A DNA stretch of 48,916 bases from contig JAEZLD010000155.1 of assembly GCA_023415335.1 (NCBI GenBank), forward strand, positions 1-48,916. The letters run 5' to 3'. Shown in pieces: positions 1 through 7,152 of the stretch. Position numbers and translations under genes: made by a program. Position 1 is the first letter of the stretch; each line of letters opens with the position of its first letter. The notes under the pieces are model-generated. The model was not told where the DNA came from, did not search any database, and was given only the letters and a program-made list of their open reading frames with translations. The DNA comes from Bacillota bacterium. GTDB taxonomy: Bacteria > Bacillota > Clostridia > Clostridiales > Caloramatoraceae.

Positions 1-24
1 GTTCGAATCCTCCCTCGGCAGCCA
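1..24 (+). tRNA. tRNA-Gln, 3' end only (cut by window start)
   Basis: The first 24 bases are identical to the T-arm, acceptor strand and CCA of the complete tRNA-Gln that follows 27 bases later. This is the tail of a tandem second copy; its anticodon lies outside the window, so the Gln identity is inferred from the match. Confidence 0.85.
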
Positions 25-51
25 ATTTTAAAAAGCTCAACAATTTAATAT

Positions 52-127
52 TGCCGAGTCGCCAAGCTGGTAAGGCACCTGACTCTGGATCAGGCATTCG
101 TGGGTTCGAATCCTCCCTCGGCAGCCA
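52..127 (+). tRNA. tRNA-Gln (anticodon CTG)
   Basis: A full cloverleaf is visible: acceptor strands TGCCGAG and CTCGGCA, discriminator G, encoded CCA, T-loop GTTCGAATC, and anticodon stem CCTGA/TCAGG closing the loop CTCTGGA. The loop gives anticodon CTG, which reads the Gln codon CAG. It is the second of at least two tandem tRNA-Gln genes and is followed at once by a terminator. Confidence 0.95.
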
Positions 128-130
128 TAG

Positions 131-158
131 AAAAAAGCACCTGTAAAGGTGCTTTTTT
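131..158 (+). terminator. Rho-independent terminator of the tRNA-Gln unit
   Basis: A perfect 12-bp inverted repeat (AAAAAAGCACCT / AGGTGCTTTTTT) with a 4-base loop ends in a T run, three bases after the tRNA CCA. Confidence 0.92.
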
Positions 159-159
159 C

Positions 160-336
160 AGTTATATTCGCCTGTGGAGAGTTATATTTGGCTTCGCAAA
201 GTGATATTCTTTTCTCGAGTGATATTAGGCTTCACCTAGTTTTATAGGCGAATATAATATCACTGCTGTATAGCAGCAATATCACTTTTGCTGTAAGGCT
301 AAAATATCACTCTGTATGTTAGTACAGAATATCACT
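160..336. repeat. Array of AGTGATATT-type motifs separated by small hairpins
   Basis: Four left-hand motifs AGT(T/G)ATATT start at 160, 180, 200 and 218. Four reverse-complement motifs AATATCACT start at 256, 278, 303 and 328. Most 9-16 base spacers can fold into tiny hairpins, for example 227-237, 265-277 and 312-327. The two halves face each other, and TTATATTCGCC near 161-171 pairs with AGGCGAATATAA at 246-257, so the whole block is a large interrupted palindrome. There is no ORF. Bases 337-485 show nothing further that I can support. Confidence 0.75.
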
Positions 337-531
337 AATTTAAAAAAGGTAAAAGCCCAAGGCCACATTTCATGTTAGCAATACGGCCCATTCTCTAAGC
401 TACTACCCCCTCCGCAAAATTGTAAAACAATTTTACCTAGTTAGTTCTAAAGTTTCCATTTGTTTATAGTTATCCAATAATGGCCTATAATTAATATAAT
501 AGGATTAAATATATATGAGGAGAAGAAATTA

Positions 532-927
532 ATGAGTCATAAAAAAAGTAAATTTATATTGTTTTTGGTTCTGCTGTGTGGAATGATAACATTTTCAGGC
601 TGCTGGAAAGCTAATATCTCCATTGAGCCGTCCTCAGTATCAAAGATTAAAATCGCAAGTGGTCTCACTGGAGATGAATATACTATAGAAGATTCCACAC
701 AAATAGGTGAAATTACAGATATGGCCAATGATTTACATCTTGGAGTAGGGAATAAAGATAATAGTAAAGGTTATGTATATAATATTGATTTCCTAGATAA
801 CAAAGATTCAATAATCGAGTCTTTTCTGGTTGTTGATAAAAACCATATTAATAAAGACGGATATTCATATGGAAGAGATTGTAACAAAATTGTAGAGTAT
901 ATAGATGAAATTGCTAACGGGGAATAG
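532..927 (+). CDS. Small predicted lipoprotein, function unknown
   Basis: The 131-residue product has a short basic N-terminus (SHKKSK), a hydrophobic segment at about residues 8-20 and a lipobox-like FSGC with Cys24. It should be exported by Sec, lipidated and anchored on the outer face of the membrane. The mature part is small, acidic and soluble, with no motif I recognise. A GAGGAG ribosome site lies 9 bases before the ATG. TATAAT boxes at 486-491 and 495-500 are possible -10 elements, but no clear -35 goes with them. It stands alone between the hairpin array and a zinc-ribbon gene. Confidence 0.7.
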   Translation: MSHKKSKFILFLVLLCGMITFSGCWKANISIEPSSVSKIKIASGLTGDEYTIEDSTQIGEITDMANDLHLGVGNKDNSKGYVYNIDFLDNKDSIIESFLVVDKNHINKDGYSYGRDCNKIVEYIDEIANGE

Positions 928-995
928 TCTCTTTTACATTATATGGTTTATTAAGGCTATGTTTAAGAGTATTCTCCTTAACAATTTAATTCTTT

Positions 996-1020
996 TTCTT
1001 AAAACTTTCACTTTTAAGAA
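996..1020. other. Perfect inverted repeat between two small genes
   Basis: TTCTTAAAA and TTTTAAGAA (9 bp) flank a 7-base loop. It lies in the gap after the lipoprotein and could be a weak terminator, but there is no T tract beyond the stem itself. Confidence 0.4.
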
Positions 1021-1095
1021 AGCCTCGTACTAATACTGCATGCTTCCTTTTCTATAGGGAAAACTAACAAGGATATTTTTCTGGAAGGTGATTCT

Positions 1096-1335
1096 ATGTA
1101 CGTTTGTCCCCTATGCAATGGTATGGTAGATTACATAAAATACTGCCCTCACTGTGGAGGCCGTATGGAGGTTTACGACAGGGTGGAAAACTACGACGAT
1201 AGCTATTCACCTTACCTTAGCTATCCGCTTACGGATTTAAACGATGGAGACCCTCCATCCATATGCTCCCATAGCGCGCAATGCCCTAACTGTGGTATGA
1301 AAAGCCTTGTACATGTGCAGAACATTATACTATAA
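1096..1335 (+). CDS. Small zinc-ribbon protein, function unknown
   Basis: The 79-residue product has two N-terminal knuckles, C4-x2-C7 and C17-x2-C20, that would make one zinc ribbon. A further Cys57 and a C63-x2-C66 pair sit near the C-terminus. The middle is acidic and Tyr-rich, probably a flexible linker. A good ribosome site (GGAAGGTG) precedes the ATG. The fold is inferred from Cys spacing; binding partner and role are unknown. Confidence 0.65.
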   Translation: MYVCPLCNGMVDYIKYCPHCGGRMEVYDRVENYDDSYSPYLSYPLTDLNDGDPPSICSHSAQCPNCGMKSLVHVQNIIL

Positions 1336-1370
1336 TATTTGGTAATGAAGAGTTTAAAATGCTGGGGCTG

Positions 1371-1395
1371 AAAACATCTATTTAGGATGTTTTCC
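1371..1395. other. Hairpin after the zinc-ribbon gene
   Basis: GAAAACATC and GATGTTTTC make a 9-bp stem. There is no T run after it, so it may be a weak terminator or another structured element. Confidence 0.4.
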
Positions 1396-1407
1396 GTGTT
1401 GATTAGG

Positions 1408-1426
1408 GTAGGGACAAGGTCCTGCC
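1408..1426 (-). repeat. Copy 1 of a short GC-rich dispersed repeat
   Basis: Read on the - strand it gives GGCAGGACCTTGTCCCTAC, close to the element at 21440-21461 (GGCACGGAGTCCTGTCCCTA) and to the reverse strand of 47329-47353. It is clearly more GC-rich than its surroundings and lies between genes. Confidence 0.5.
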
Positions 1427-1496
1427 TTTACAGCAAAGCTATATGGGATAATTTATATGTGGTGTTTGTGTCTTAGATAGAAGGAAAAAGGGAGAG

Positions 1497-2915
1497 ATGC
1501 TTTTGAAGATACATGACAGTCTAAACGTTGACAGGAACATAGGGGAGCCGCTTTACCAGCAGCTTTATGAGCAGATAAAAAACCTTATTGCCAATGGTAC
1601 CTTACTTCCCAATGAAAAGCTTCCTCCTATAAGGTCCCTTTCAGAAAGACTGGGAGTCAACAATGTTACCGTTATAAATGCATACAAAATGCTCGAAAGC
1701 AATGGCTATGCTTACTCTAAGGCCGGAAGCGGTACCTTTGTAAGGCCAAGCAGTGCATTGCCTCCATCCATGGTGGTCGGCAGTAAGCCCTCAGGGATTG
1801 TACCCTCTAAAGATGAAAGCCTTATAGATTTTTCCACATCTACCCCTAATGCAGAGCTTTTCCCTATTGGTGACTTTAAGGACATGCTCAACCAGGTATT
1901 GGACAGAGATGGAGGAGGTGCCTTCAGCTATCAGGAGATACAAGGCTATTATCCTCTTAGGGAAGCCCTGAGGTCATACTTTACGGATAATGGCATAACC
2001 TCAGCCTTGGAGGATATACATATAATATCAGGAGCCCAACAGGGTATAGATATTGCTGCTAAAACTATTGTAGGCTTCAACGACACTATAGTAATAGAAA
2101 GCCCCACCTATACAGGGGCCATTGCTGTGTTCAGGTCAAGAGGGGCCAACATAGTGGAGATACCTATAGAGGAGGATGGAATAAACACTGAGGAGCTTGA
2201 GCAGGTGCTGAAAAGTACCAGGGTTAAGCTTATATATGTCATGACAAGCTATCAGAACCCAACAGGTGTGTCATATAGTGAGGATAAGAAGCTTCAGCTT
2301 TTATATCTTGCCCATAAATATGATACATATATACTTGAGGATGATTACCTCTCTGAGCTGAGGTTTTCAAGTATGCCTACTCTGCCTATTAAGGCACTAG
2401 ATGGGAATGACAGGGTGATATATATAAAAAGTTTTTCCAAGATATTTATGCCTGGGCTTAGGTTAGGGGCAGTTATAGCTCCCTCCGCACTGACTGAGGG
2501 AATGCTTTCATCAAAGCAGACCACAGACATATCCTCCTCCAGCCTTATGCAGAGGGCCTTTGACCTTTATTTAAGGGAGAAAAAATGGCACTCCCATATA
2601 CTTTATATGCAGGAGGCATACAAAGAAAGGTATGGGGCTATGAAGGAGGCACTGAGAGTTGAATTCCCACAGGCTGAATACATGGACCCCAAGGGAGGCA
2701 TACATATGTGGGTAAAAACCTCTGCTGACTCCTCCATATTGGGATCAGCAGCCAGAGAAAAGGGTGTGGTAGTTGCACCAGGAAGTATTTTTTATGTGGA
2801 TGAGAGGAAAAGTAATCACTTCAGGCTAAGCTTTGCTGCTGAGGACAAGGAGTCAATTGTAAAGGGAGTAAGGCTGCTTAAGGAAGCGTATGATGAGGCA
2901 ATAGGCAATCTGTAG
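1497..2915 (+). CDS. MocR-type regulator: GntR winged helix fused to a class I aminotransferase domain
   Basis: The 472-residue protein has an N-terminal GntR winged helix (about residues 15-80, with GEPLYQQLYEQIK and LPPIRSLSERLGVN), then a linker and a fold-type I aminotransferase domain to the end. The PLP-binding lysine is Lys315 in SFSKIFMPGLRLG. MocR proteins usually use the aminotransferase-like part to sense PLP or an amino-compound and the winged helix to bind DNA. No target gene is adjacent, so the effector and regulon are unknown. The ATG touches a GGAGAG; an in-frame TTG at 1503 has better spacing and may be the real start. Confidence 0.88.
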   Translation: MLLKIHDSLNVDRNIGEPLYQQLYEQIKNLIANGTLLPNEKLPPIRSLSERLGVNNVTVINAYKMLESNGYAYSKAGSGTFVRPSSALPPSMVVGSKPSGIVPSKDESLIDFSTSTPNAELFPIGDFKDMLNQVLDRDGGGAFSYQEIQGYYPLREALRSYFTDNGITSALEDIHIISGAQQGIDIAAKTIVGFNDTIVIESPTYTGAIAVFRSRGANIVEIPIEEDGINTEELEQVLKSTRVKLIYVMTSYQNPTGVSYSEDKKLQLLYLAHKYDTYILEDDYLSELRFSSMPTLPIKALDGNDRVIYIKSFSKIFMPGLRLGAVIAPSALTEGMLSSKQTTDISSSSLMQRAFDLYLREKKWHSHILYMQEAYKERYGAMKEALRVEFPQAEYMDPKGGIHMWVKTSADSSILGSAAREKGVVVAPGSIFYVDERKSNHFRLSFAAEDKESIVKGVRLLKEAYDEAIGNL

Positions 2916-2960
2916 GGTATAGTGCTTTTTATTATTAATGAGCTGAAAATAAGGAAAACA

Positions 2961-2995
2961 AAAATGCCGGGGCTTGGGTGAAGCACCGGCATTTT
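2961..2995. terminator. Bidirectional terminator between convergent genes
   Basis: A 10-bp stem (AAAATGCCGG / CCGGCATTTT) ends in A/T runs on both sides, so it can stop transcription from the MocR gene on the + strand and from the DUF1858 gene on the - strand. Confidence 0.88.
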
Positions 2996-3010
2996 GATTC
3001 ATAATATGAA

Positions 3011-3205
3011 CTATTTATTGATTGCTGCATTTAAAGCATTAACCATTTCGTCAACGTCTACTCCATGAGCTGCAGCTCCTTGCTCAAGAGTTTCAAAGTG
3101 TGCAGCCATGCATCCTATGCAGCCCATTCCGAACTGCTGGAAAACAGGAAGTACCTCTGGAAAATTTTGTGCTATCTCTATTATACCCATGTCCTTTGTT
3201 ATCAT
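3011..3205 (-). CDS. DUF1858 redox-disulfide protein, Cys form
   Basis: This 64-residue protein matches the DUF1858 / hybrid-cluster-associated redox disulfide family. It begins MITKDMGIIEI and carries the core GMGCIGCMAAH, with Cys29 and Cys32 forming the C-x2-C pair. Small CxxC proteins of this type are thought to be thiol-disulfide or metal-linked redox partners; the actual substrate is not known. A GGAGGG ribosome site lies ahead of the ATG. It is the downstream member of a tandem pair with the TGA-containing gene at 3387-3584, which shares most of its residues. A terminator separates them, so each is probably its own unit. Confidence 0.85.
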   Translation of the reverse strand: MITKDMGIIEIAQNFPEVLPVFQQFGMGCIGCMAAHFETLEQGAAAHGVDVDEMVNALNAAINK

Positions 3206-3344
3206 TTTATTCCCTCCAAATAATAAAAACTCATCTGCAGGTTTATACTAGCATAAAGAGAGAGTGCGCACAATAACACTAACAGAGGTATTATGAAAAA
3301 GAATACTTTGCAGTATAACTATTTGAAAAACTAATAAAAATATA

Positions 3345-3373
3345 TGCCAGTATATCAGAGAGATATACTGGCA
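3345..3373 (-). terminator. Terminator of the selenoprotein candidate
   Basis: A perfect 12-bp stem (TGCCAGTATATC / GATATACTGGCA, 5-base loop) is followed on the - strand by TATATTTTTATT, just after the stop codon of the gene at 3387-3584. Confidence 0.8.
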
Positions 3374-3386
3374 AATAAAGAACTAA

Positions 3387-3584
3387 CTATGCATTTGCTA
3401 TAGCTGCGTTTAAATCCTTAACCATAGCATCAACGTCAATACCATGAGCTTGAGCACCCTGCTCAAGATTTTCAAATCTTGCAGCCATTCAGCCAAAGCA
3501 GCCCATTCCATATTGCTGGAATACTGATATGGTCTGAGGGTATTCTGAAACAATGTCAGTTATGGTCATATCTTTTGTTATCAA
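3387..3584 (-). CDS. Candidate selenoprotein: DUF1858 redox protein with C-x2-U (in-frame TGA)
   Basis: Reading through one TGA gives a 65-residue protein parallel to its 64-residue neighbour along the whole length: MITKDM at the start, GMGCFG-U-MAARFE in the core, LEQGAQAHGIDVD after it. The TGA (3491-3489) is codon 32, exactly the second Cys of the neighbour's CxxC. Translation starts at TTG 3584, 6 bases after a strong GGAGGTG; the neighbour's MITKD start supports this. A hairpin just after the TGA fits a bacterial SECIS. Promoter and terminator are intact, and there is no other lesion, which argues against a pseudogene. Selenocysteine insertion needs selA/B/C/D elsewhere in the genome, which the window cannot show. 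The gene would be missed or split by standard callers. Confidence 0.82.
3461..3485 (-). promoter_or_regulatory. Bacterial SECIS-like hairpin after the UGA
   Basis: Read on the - strand from 4 bases after the UGA, GCU-[G]-CAAGAUU-UGAA-AAUCUUG-AGC folds into a 10-bp stem with one bulged G and the tetraloop UGAA. The loop G is the 16th base after the UGA, in line with known bacterial SECIS geometry (short distance, G among the first two loop bases). The matching site in the Cys paralogue cannot form this stem. Confidence 0.75.
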
Positions 3585-3648
3585 TATAAACACCTCCAAA
3601 GTTAGTTTGCACATATAGAAAAAATCTATAATTCATTATCGTCCTATT

Positions 3649-3677
3649 ATAATATCATATAGAACAAAATATGGCAA
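3649..3677 (-). promoter_or_regulatory. Sigma-A-type promoter of the selenoprotein candidate
   Basis: On the - strand TTGCCA (3677-3672), a 17-base spacer and TATTAT (3654-3649) lie about 65 bases upstream of the TTG start. Confidence 0.6.
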
Positions 3678-3759
3678 TATAATAAAAGCCATTGTTTCAG
3701 CTTTTAAATATATAAATAATTATTTATAATAGAATGAGACAGTATGGGGAGGGATTGCT

Positions 3760-4425
3760 TTGAAGGATATTTCCTGGGAAAATATAGAAAACTTATCGCA
3801 GCAGGAGATAACATACCTGCTTTATAAGGAAGGTAGGAGCATTAAGGCAATCAGCCTTATAAGAAATATTGACAAATCTCTGGTGGAAAAACAGATAATA
3901 GAGTTCAGGATAAGCAACAGGATCTTTGAAAGTGCCGCAAACACTGAGGATATAATAAGGAACATAAAAAAATGCACAAGAGAGGAGCGATCCCTTACAA
4001 TAAGCAAGCTGCCAGAGGAGACTATAAAGGAGCTGGAGGGCTTTGCCCTCTCTAAGCTTTTCGAAAGCAGCAGGGATGAATGCAGTTTCCTGCTTTATCT
4101 TTTAGGAGAGATGAAAAGCAGAAAGGCAGTGCAGTCCATAATGGTTTTCCTTAAGTCAAGCGATGGAAGTGTAAAGCGGGCAGCCTGCTCGGCACTGGGT
4201 AAAATAGGAGACATAAGGGCTGAGGAAGGACTTATTTATGCACTGGAGGATAAGAGGCCCCAGGTAAAGGAATATGCTATAAAGGCACTTGGGAGGATAG
4301 GCAGCAGAAGCTCAAAGGATGTGCTTGAAAGAATTGTAAATAGCACTGATGAAAAGGACTATGTCATAAGAGCGGCCAGAAATGTTTTAAATGAAATGAG
4401 CGAAGCAGGTGAAAGCAATGGATAA
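3760..4425 (+). CDS. HEAT-repeat protein
   Basis: The 221-residue protein has an N-terminal helical part that could hold a helix-turn-helix (residues 14-45) and a C-terminal set of HEAT / PBS-lyase-type repeats from about residue 115. Those repeats are seen as recurring AxxALGxIGD and AIKALGRIGS motifs. Such repeats usually act as protein-binding scaffolds; the partner is unknown. The start is TTG, five bases after GGGGAGGGA. It overlaps the ATG of the next gene (yigZ family) by 8 bases, so the two are probably co-translated. Confidence 0.75.
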   Translation: MKDISWENIENLSQQEITYLLYKEGRSIKAISLIRNIDKSLVEKQIIEFRISNRIFESAANTEDIIRNIKKCTREERSLTISKLPEETIKELEGFALSKLFESSRDECSFLLYLLGEMKSRKAVQSIMVFLKSSDGSVKRAACSALGKIGDIRAEEGLIYALEDKRPQVKEYAIKALGRIGSRSSKDVLERIVNSTDEKDYVIRAARNVLNEMSEAGESNG

Positions 4426-5068
4426 GCCAACATATACTGTACTTAAGGAAGTAAGGACCACCATGGAGGAGAAAAGGTCCATATTTATATGTAGTATAAA
4501 AAGGATTACCTCCGAGGAGGAGGCCATGGAATTTATAGGCTCTATAAAGGCCCAATACAAGGATGCTACCCATAACGTATATGCCTATATAACCAACAAT
4601 GGTATATCAATGAGATATTCAGATGATGGAGAGCCTCAGGGAACGGCAGGACCTCCCATGCTAGAGGTGCTAAAAAGGGAGGGAGTAAACGACGTGGCAG
4701 CTGTGGTAACCCGTTATTTTGGGGGAACCCTTCTTGGAGCAGGAGGGCTTATAAGAGCGTATTCATCCTCATGTAAACAGGGACTTGATGAGGCGGTAAA
4801 GGTAAGGACTGAAAAGGGAATGGTTTTTGGTATGATGTTTGATTATGATAGATACGGAAGAATAAATAACTATCTTAAAAGTAAAAATATAATTATAAAG
4901 GATACTGTTTATTTGGAAAAGATCACCCTTGATGTAAAATGTCTTGAAAAGGATTATAGCACCATAGACCGGGACATGAGGGAAATGTTTAATGGAGAGG
5001 AATGCTTAACTGTTAAGGAAGCAATAATCTGTTTTGTAGACGAGGAAGGAAAAATAATGGAGGTGTAG
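4418..5068 (+). CDS. YigZ / IMPACT family protein
   Basis: The 216-residue product has the family signature in order: KRSIFICSIKRITSEEEA, then YSDDGEPQGTAGPPML and TRYFGGTLLGAGGLIRAY, plus a C-terminal DUF1949-like half. The eukaryotic relative IMPACT regulates the Gcn2 kinase pathway; the bacterial role is not settled. I chose ATG 4418, 5 bases after AGGTGA, rather than the in-frame GTG at 4409 that lies inside that ribosome site. It overlaps the HEAT-repeat gene upstream and is followed after 2 bases by the CoA-binding gene, an evident operon. Confidence 0.9.
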   Translation: MDKPTYTVLKEVRTTMEEKRSIFICSIKRITSEEEAMEFIGSIKAQYKDATHNVYAYITNNGISMRYSDDGEPQGTAGPPMLEVLKREGVNDVAAVVTRYFGGTLLGAGGLIRAYSSSCKQGLDEAVKVRTEKGMVFGMMFDYDRYGRINNYLKSKNIIIKDTVYLEKITLDVKCLEKDYSTIDRDMREMFNGEECLTVKEAIICFVDEEGKIMEV

Positions 5069-5070
5069 TA

Positions 5071-5448
5071 ATGGATAAGGACGCATTTAAGAGTAAAACT
5101 ATATGGGCTGTGGTTGGTAGCTGCCACAATCCTGAAAAGTATGCCTATAGTATATATAACTACCTTAGGAGAAGAGGCCTTCAGGTGTATGCAGTGGACC
5201 CAACGGGTAAGAGTGTTGATGGAAATCCATCCTACAAAACCCTTAAGGAGCTTCCCATGCTTCCTGAGGCAGTAGACATGGTTATAAATCCTATTAAGGG
5301 AGAGGAATATCTGGATGAAGCCAGAGCCCTTGGAATAAGCTATATTTGGTTCCAGCCAGGAGCAGAATCCCCCCAGCTTATACAAAAGGCAAAGGATTAT
5401 AATATGAATGTTATACATAATGCCTGTGTTATGGTGGACTTAATATAG
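5071..5448 (+). CDS. CoA-binding domain protein (YccU-like)
   Basis: The 125-residue protein is a single Rossmann CoA-binding domain: IWAVVGSCHNPEKYAYS at the first strand and loop, then the YLRRRGLQVYAVDP strand and a conserved IWFQPGAES segment. Free-standing members are widespread, and their biological role is poorly known. It follows the YigZ-family gene by 2 bases with GGAGGTG ahead of its ATG, so it is the last gene of that operon. Confidence 0.88.
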   Translation: MDKDAFKSKTIWAVVGSCHNPEKYAYSIYNYLRRRGLQVYAVDPTGKSVDGNPSYKTLKELPMLPEAVDMVINPIKGEEYLDEARALGISYIWFQPGAESPQLIQKAKDYNMNVIHNACVMVDLI

Positions 5449-5451
5449 GAT

Positions 5452-5480
5452 TTGAAAAATAAAGCTGCTTATGATACAAT
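5452..5480 (+). promoter_or_regulatory. Promoter of the yebC-family gene
   Basis: TTGAAA (5452-5457), a 17-base spacer and TACAAT (5475-5480) lie 60 bases before the ATG. Confidence 0.6.
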
Positions 5481-5540
5481 ACATAAATGATTGATTATAT
5501 TGCAGAAATGCTTCTATTAAACGGTTAAGGGGGAATAAAT

Positions 5541-6284
5541 ATGTCAGGTCATTCAAAATGGCATAACATACAGGCCAAAAAAGGTAAAGCAGATGCTAAA
5601 AGGGGAAAGATATTTACTAAAATAGGTAAGGAGCTTGCTGTTGCTATTAAAGAAGGAGGAGCCAATCCTGATTCTAACTCCAAGCTCAGAGATGTTATCT
5701 CAAAGGCAAAGGCAAACAACATGCCTGCAGACAACATAGAAAGAGCAATTAAAAAGGCAGCTGGAGATGCAGACAGTGCCAATTATGAAGAGATTACTTA
5801 TGAGGGCTACGGCAACTCTGGTGTTGCTGTTATTGTTGAAGCGCTTACAGATAACAGAAACAGAACTGCTGGCGATGTAAGGCACATCCTTGAAAGAAGC
5901 GGTGGAAACCTTGGAACTAGCGGCTGCGTATCCTTTATGTTTGAAAGAAAAGGACTTATAGTTATCGAGAAAAACGATTCCTTAGATGAAGATGAGCTTA
6001 TGATGATGGCCCTGGATGCAGGTGCAGAAGACTTTTCACCAGATGAGGACGTTTATGAGATAACCACAGACCCAGCAGATTTCTCACAGGTAAGAGAAGC
6101 GCTGGAAAAGCAAGGCCTTGAGTTCGTTTCAGCCGAGGTATCCATGATTCCTACAACAACTGTAAAGCTTGATGAAAGTGCAGCAGAAAAGGTTGAATCA
6201 ATGATTGACAAGCTTGAGGATAATGACGACGTACAGAGCGTATGGCATAATGCAGAGTTCCCAGATGGCTGGGGAGAGGAATAA
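5541..6284 (+). CDS. yebC: YebC/PmpR family (TACO1-like) protein
   Basis: The 247-residue length and the N-terminal signature MSGHSKWHNIQAKKGK with DAKRGKIFTKIGKE are diagnostic. Members have been described both as DNA-binding regulators (PmpR) and, more recently, as ribosome-associated factors that help translate difficult proline tracts, like mitochondrial TACO1. The acidic stretches in the second half (DEDELMMMALDAG, SPDEDVYEI) are typical of domains 2 and 3. The gene has its own promoter and terminator, so it is monocistronic. Confidence 0.95.
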   Translation: MSGHSKWHNIQAKKGKADAKRGKIFTKIGKELAVAIKEGGANPDSNSKLRDVISKAKANNMPADNIERAIKKAAGDADSANYEEITYEGYGNSGVAVIVEALTDNRNRTAGDVRHILERSGGNLGTSGCVSFMFERKGLIVIEKNDSLDEDELMMMALDAGAEDFSPDEDVYEITTDPADFSQVREALEKQGLEFVSAEVSMIPTTTVKLDESAAEKVESMIDKLEDNDDVQSVWHNAEFPDGWGEE

Positions 6285-6319
6285 GGAACAGATAATAGAT
6301 AAAAGAGAAGAGTTATTGT

Positions 6320-6358
6320 AAGAACAGCCTGCTAAACATAATGTGGCTGTTCTTTTTT
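6320..6358 (+). terminator. Terminator after yebC
   Basis: A 10-bp stem (AAGAACAGCC / GGCTGTTCTT) is followed by TTTT. Confidence 0.9.
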
Positions 6359-6457
6359 ATATTGACGCTGTTTTTATATGATAATTTGTTTTATAAGACT
6401 ATGGTTGAATAATAATTTAAAAAGTGGACATAATATCCACAAAGGAGGTGGATATAT

Positions 6458-7051
6458 ATGTTATCTCTCAAGAAACGTATTCTAATGATATCAGCCATAA
6501 CCTTTGTGCTTGTGGCCTGCTTCACGGCAGGATACTTTACAATAACTGAGTATCTTAAGAGTAGGGACAATAAAGAGGAAGCATCAGATGCTTCGGGTAA
6601 GAAGATTGTTGATGCCAATGCCAGCTTAGAAGACATTGTAAACAGTGAAACCAGTATAAACATAATTAACAGATACATAGCGGAGGGTAAAACTGTATAT
6701 ACAGAAAACAACCAAGGCAAGGCTGACAAAGAAATAATTGGTATGAACAAGACCCAGCTTAAGCAGTATTATGATAAGAAAGATTATGTTCTTATTGAAT
6801 ATAGCAGTACCAATGTTAGTCTGCTTAAAGAGATTAAAGGGTGGCCAAATGGAAGATATGTGGTAAAAAACAATGAAAACAAGGTAGCTATATATAGTGT
6901 AAGTGATGATAACAAACTGAAGCTTGAGGAGGAAACCAATCTAACCATGGATTTGGTTCCTGAAGGCGATAGAGATGCTATAAATATAGGAAAGATATAT
7001 GAATCAATTGACGACGCAAGAGAATACGTAGAATACAGCTTAGGCTCCTGA
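6458..7051 (+). CDS. Membrane-anchored protein, BofC C-terminal-like
   Basis: The 197-residue protein has an N-terminal hydrophobic segment (about residues 7-28) that would anchor it outside the cell membrane or in the forespore intermembrane space. The C-terminal part (GRYVVKNNENKVAIYSV and NIGKIYESIDDAREYVEYSL) resembles the C-terminal domain of BofC, a sporulation protein that controls pro-sigma-K processing in Bacillus. This assignment is by pattern only and is moderate. It lies just upstream of ruvC, as BofC-like genes often do in clostridia. AAAGGAGGTG gives a strong ribosome site. Confidence 0.6.
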   Translation: MLSLKKRILMISAITFVLVACFTAGYFTITEYLKSRDNKEEASDASGKKIVDANASLEDIVNSETSINIINRYIAEGKTVYTENNQGKADKEIIGMNKTQLKQYYDKKDYVLIEYSSTNVSLLKEIKGWPNGRYVVKNNENKVAIYSVSDDNKLKLEEETNLTMDLVPEGDRDAINIGKIYESIDDAREYVEYSLGS

Positions 7052-7080
7052 TTTTCAGGACCTGGGCTGTATTCTTTTAT
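7031..7080 (+). terminator. Terminator overlapping the end of the BofC-like gene
   Basis: GAATACAGC (7031-7039) pairs with GCTGTATTC (7066-7074), with an inner TCCTGA/TCAGGA hairpin, followed by TTTTAT. The stop codon lies inside the inner stem. Confidence 0.75.
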
Positions 7081-7152
7081 AAACCTTAATGCCAAAAGAT
7101 AATTATAGTGGTATAATACTATTCGAACACACTTTCGTATTGGAGGAATTAG

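Noticed and set aside
160..336. CRISPR array
   Set aside because: The repeated unit is only 9 bases, changes direction halfway, spacers are 9-16 bases and self-pairing, and no cas gene is near.
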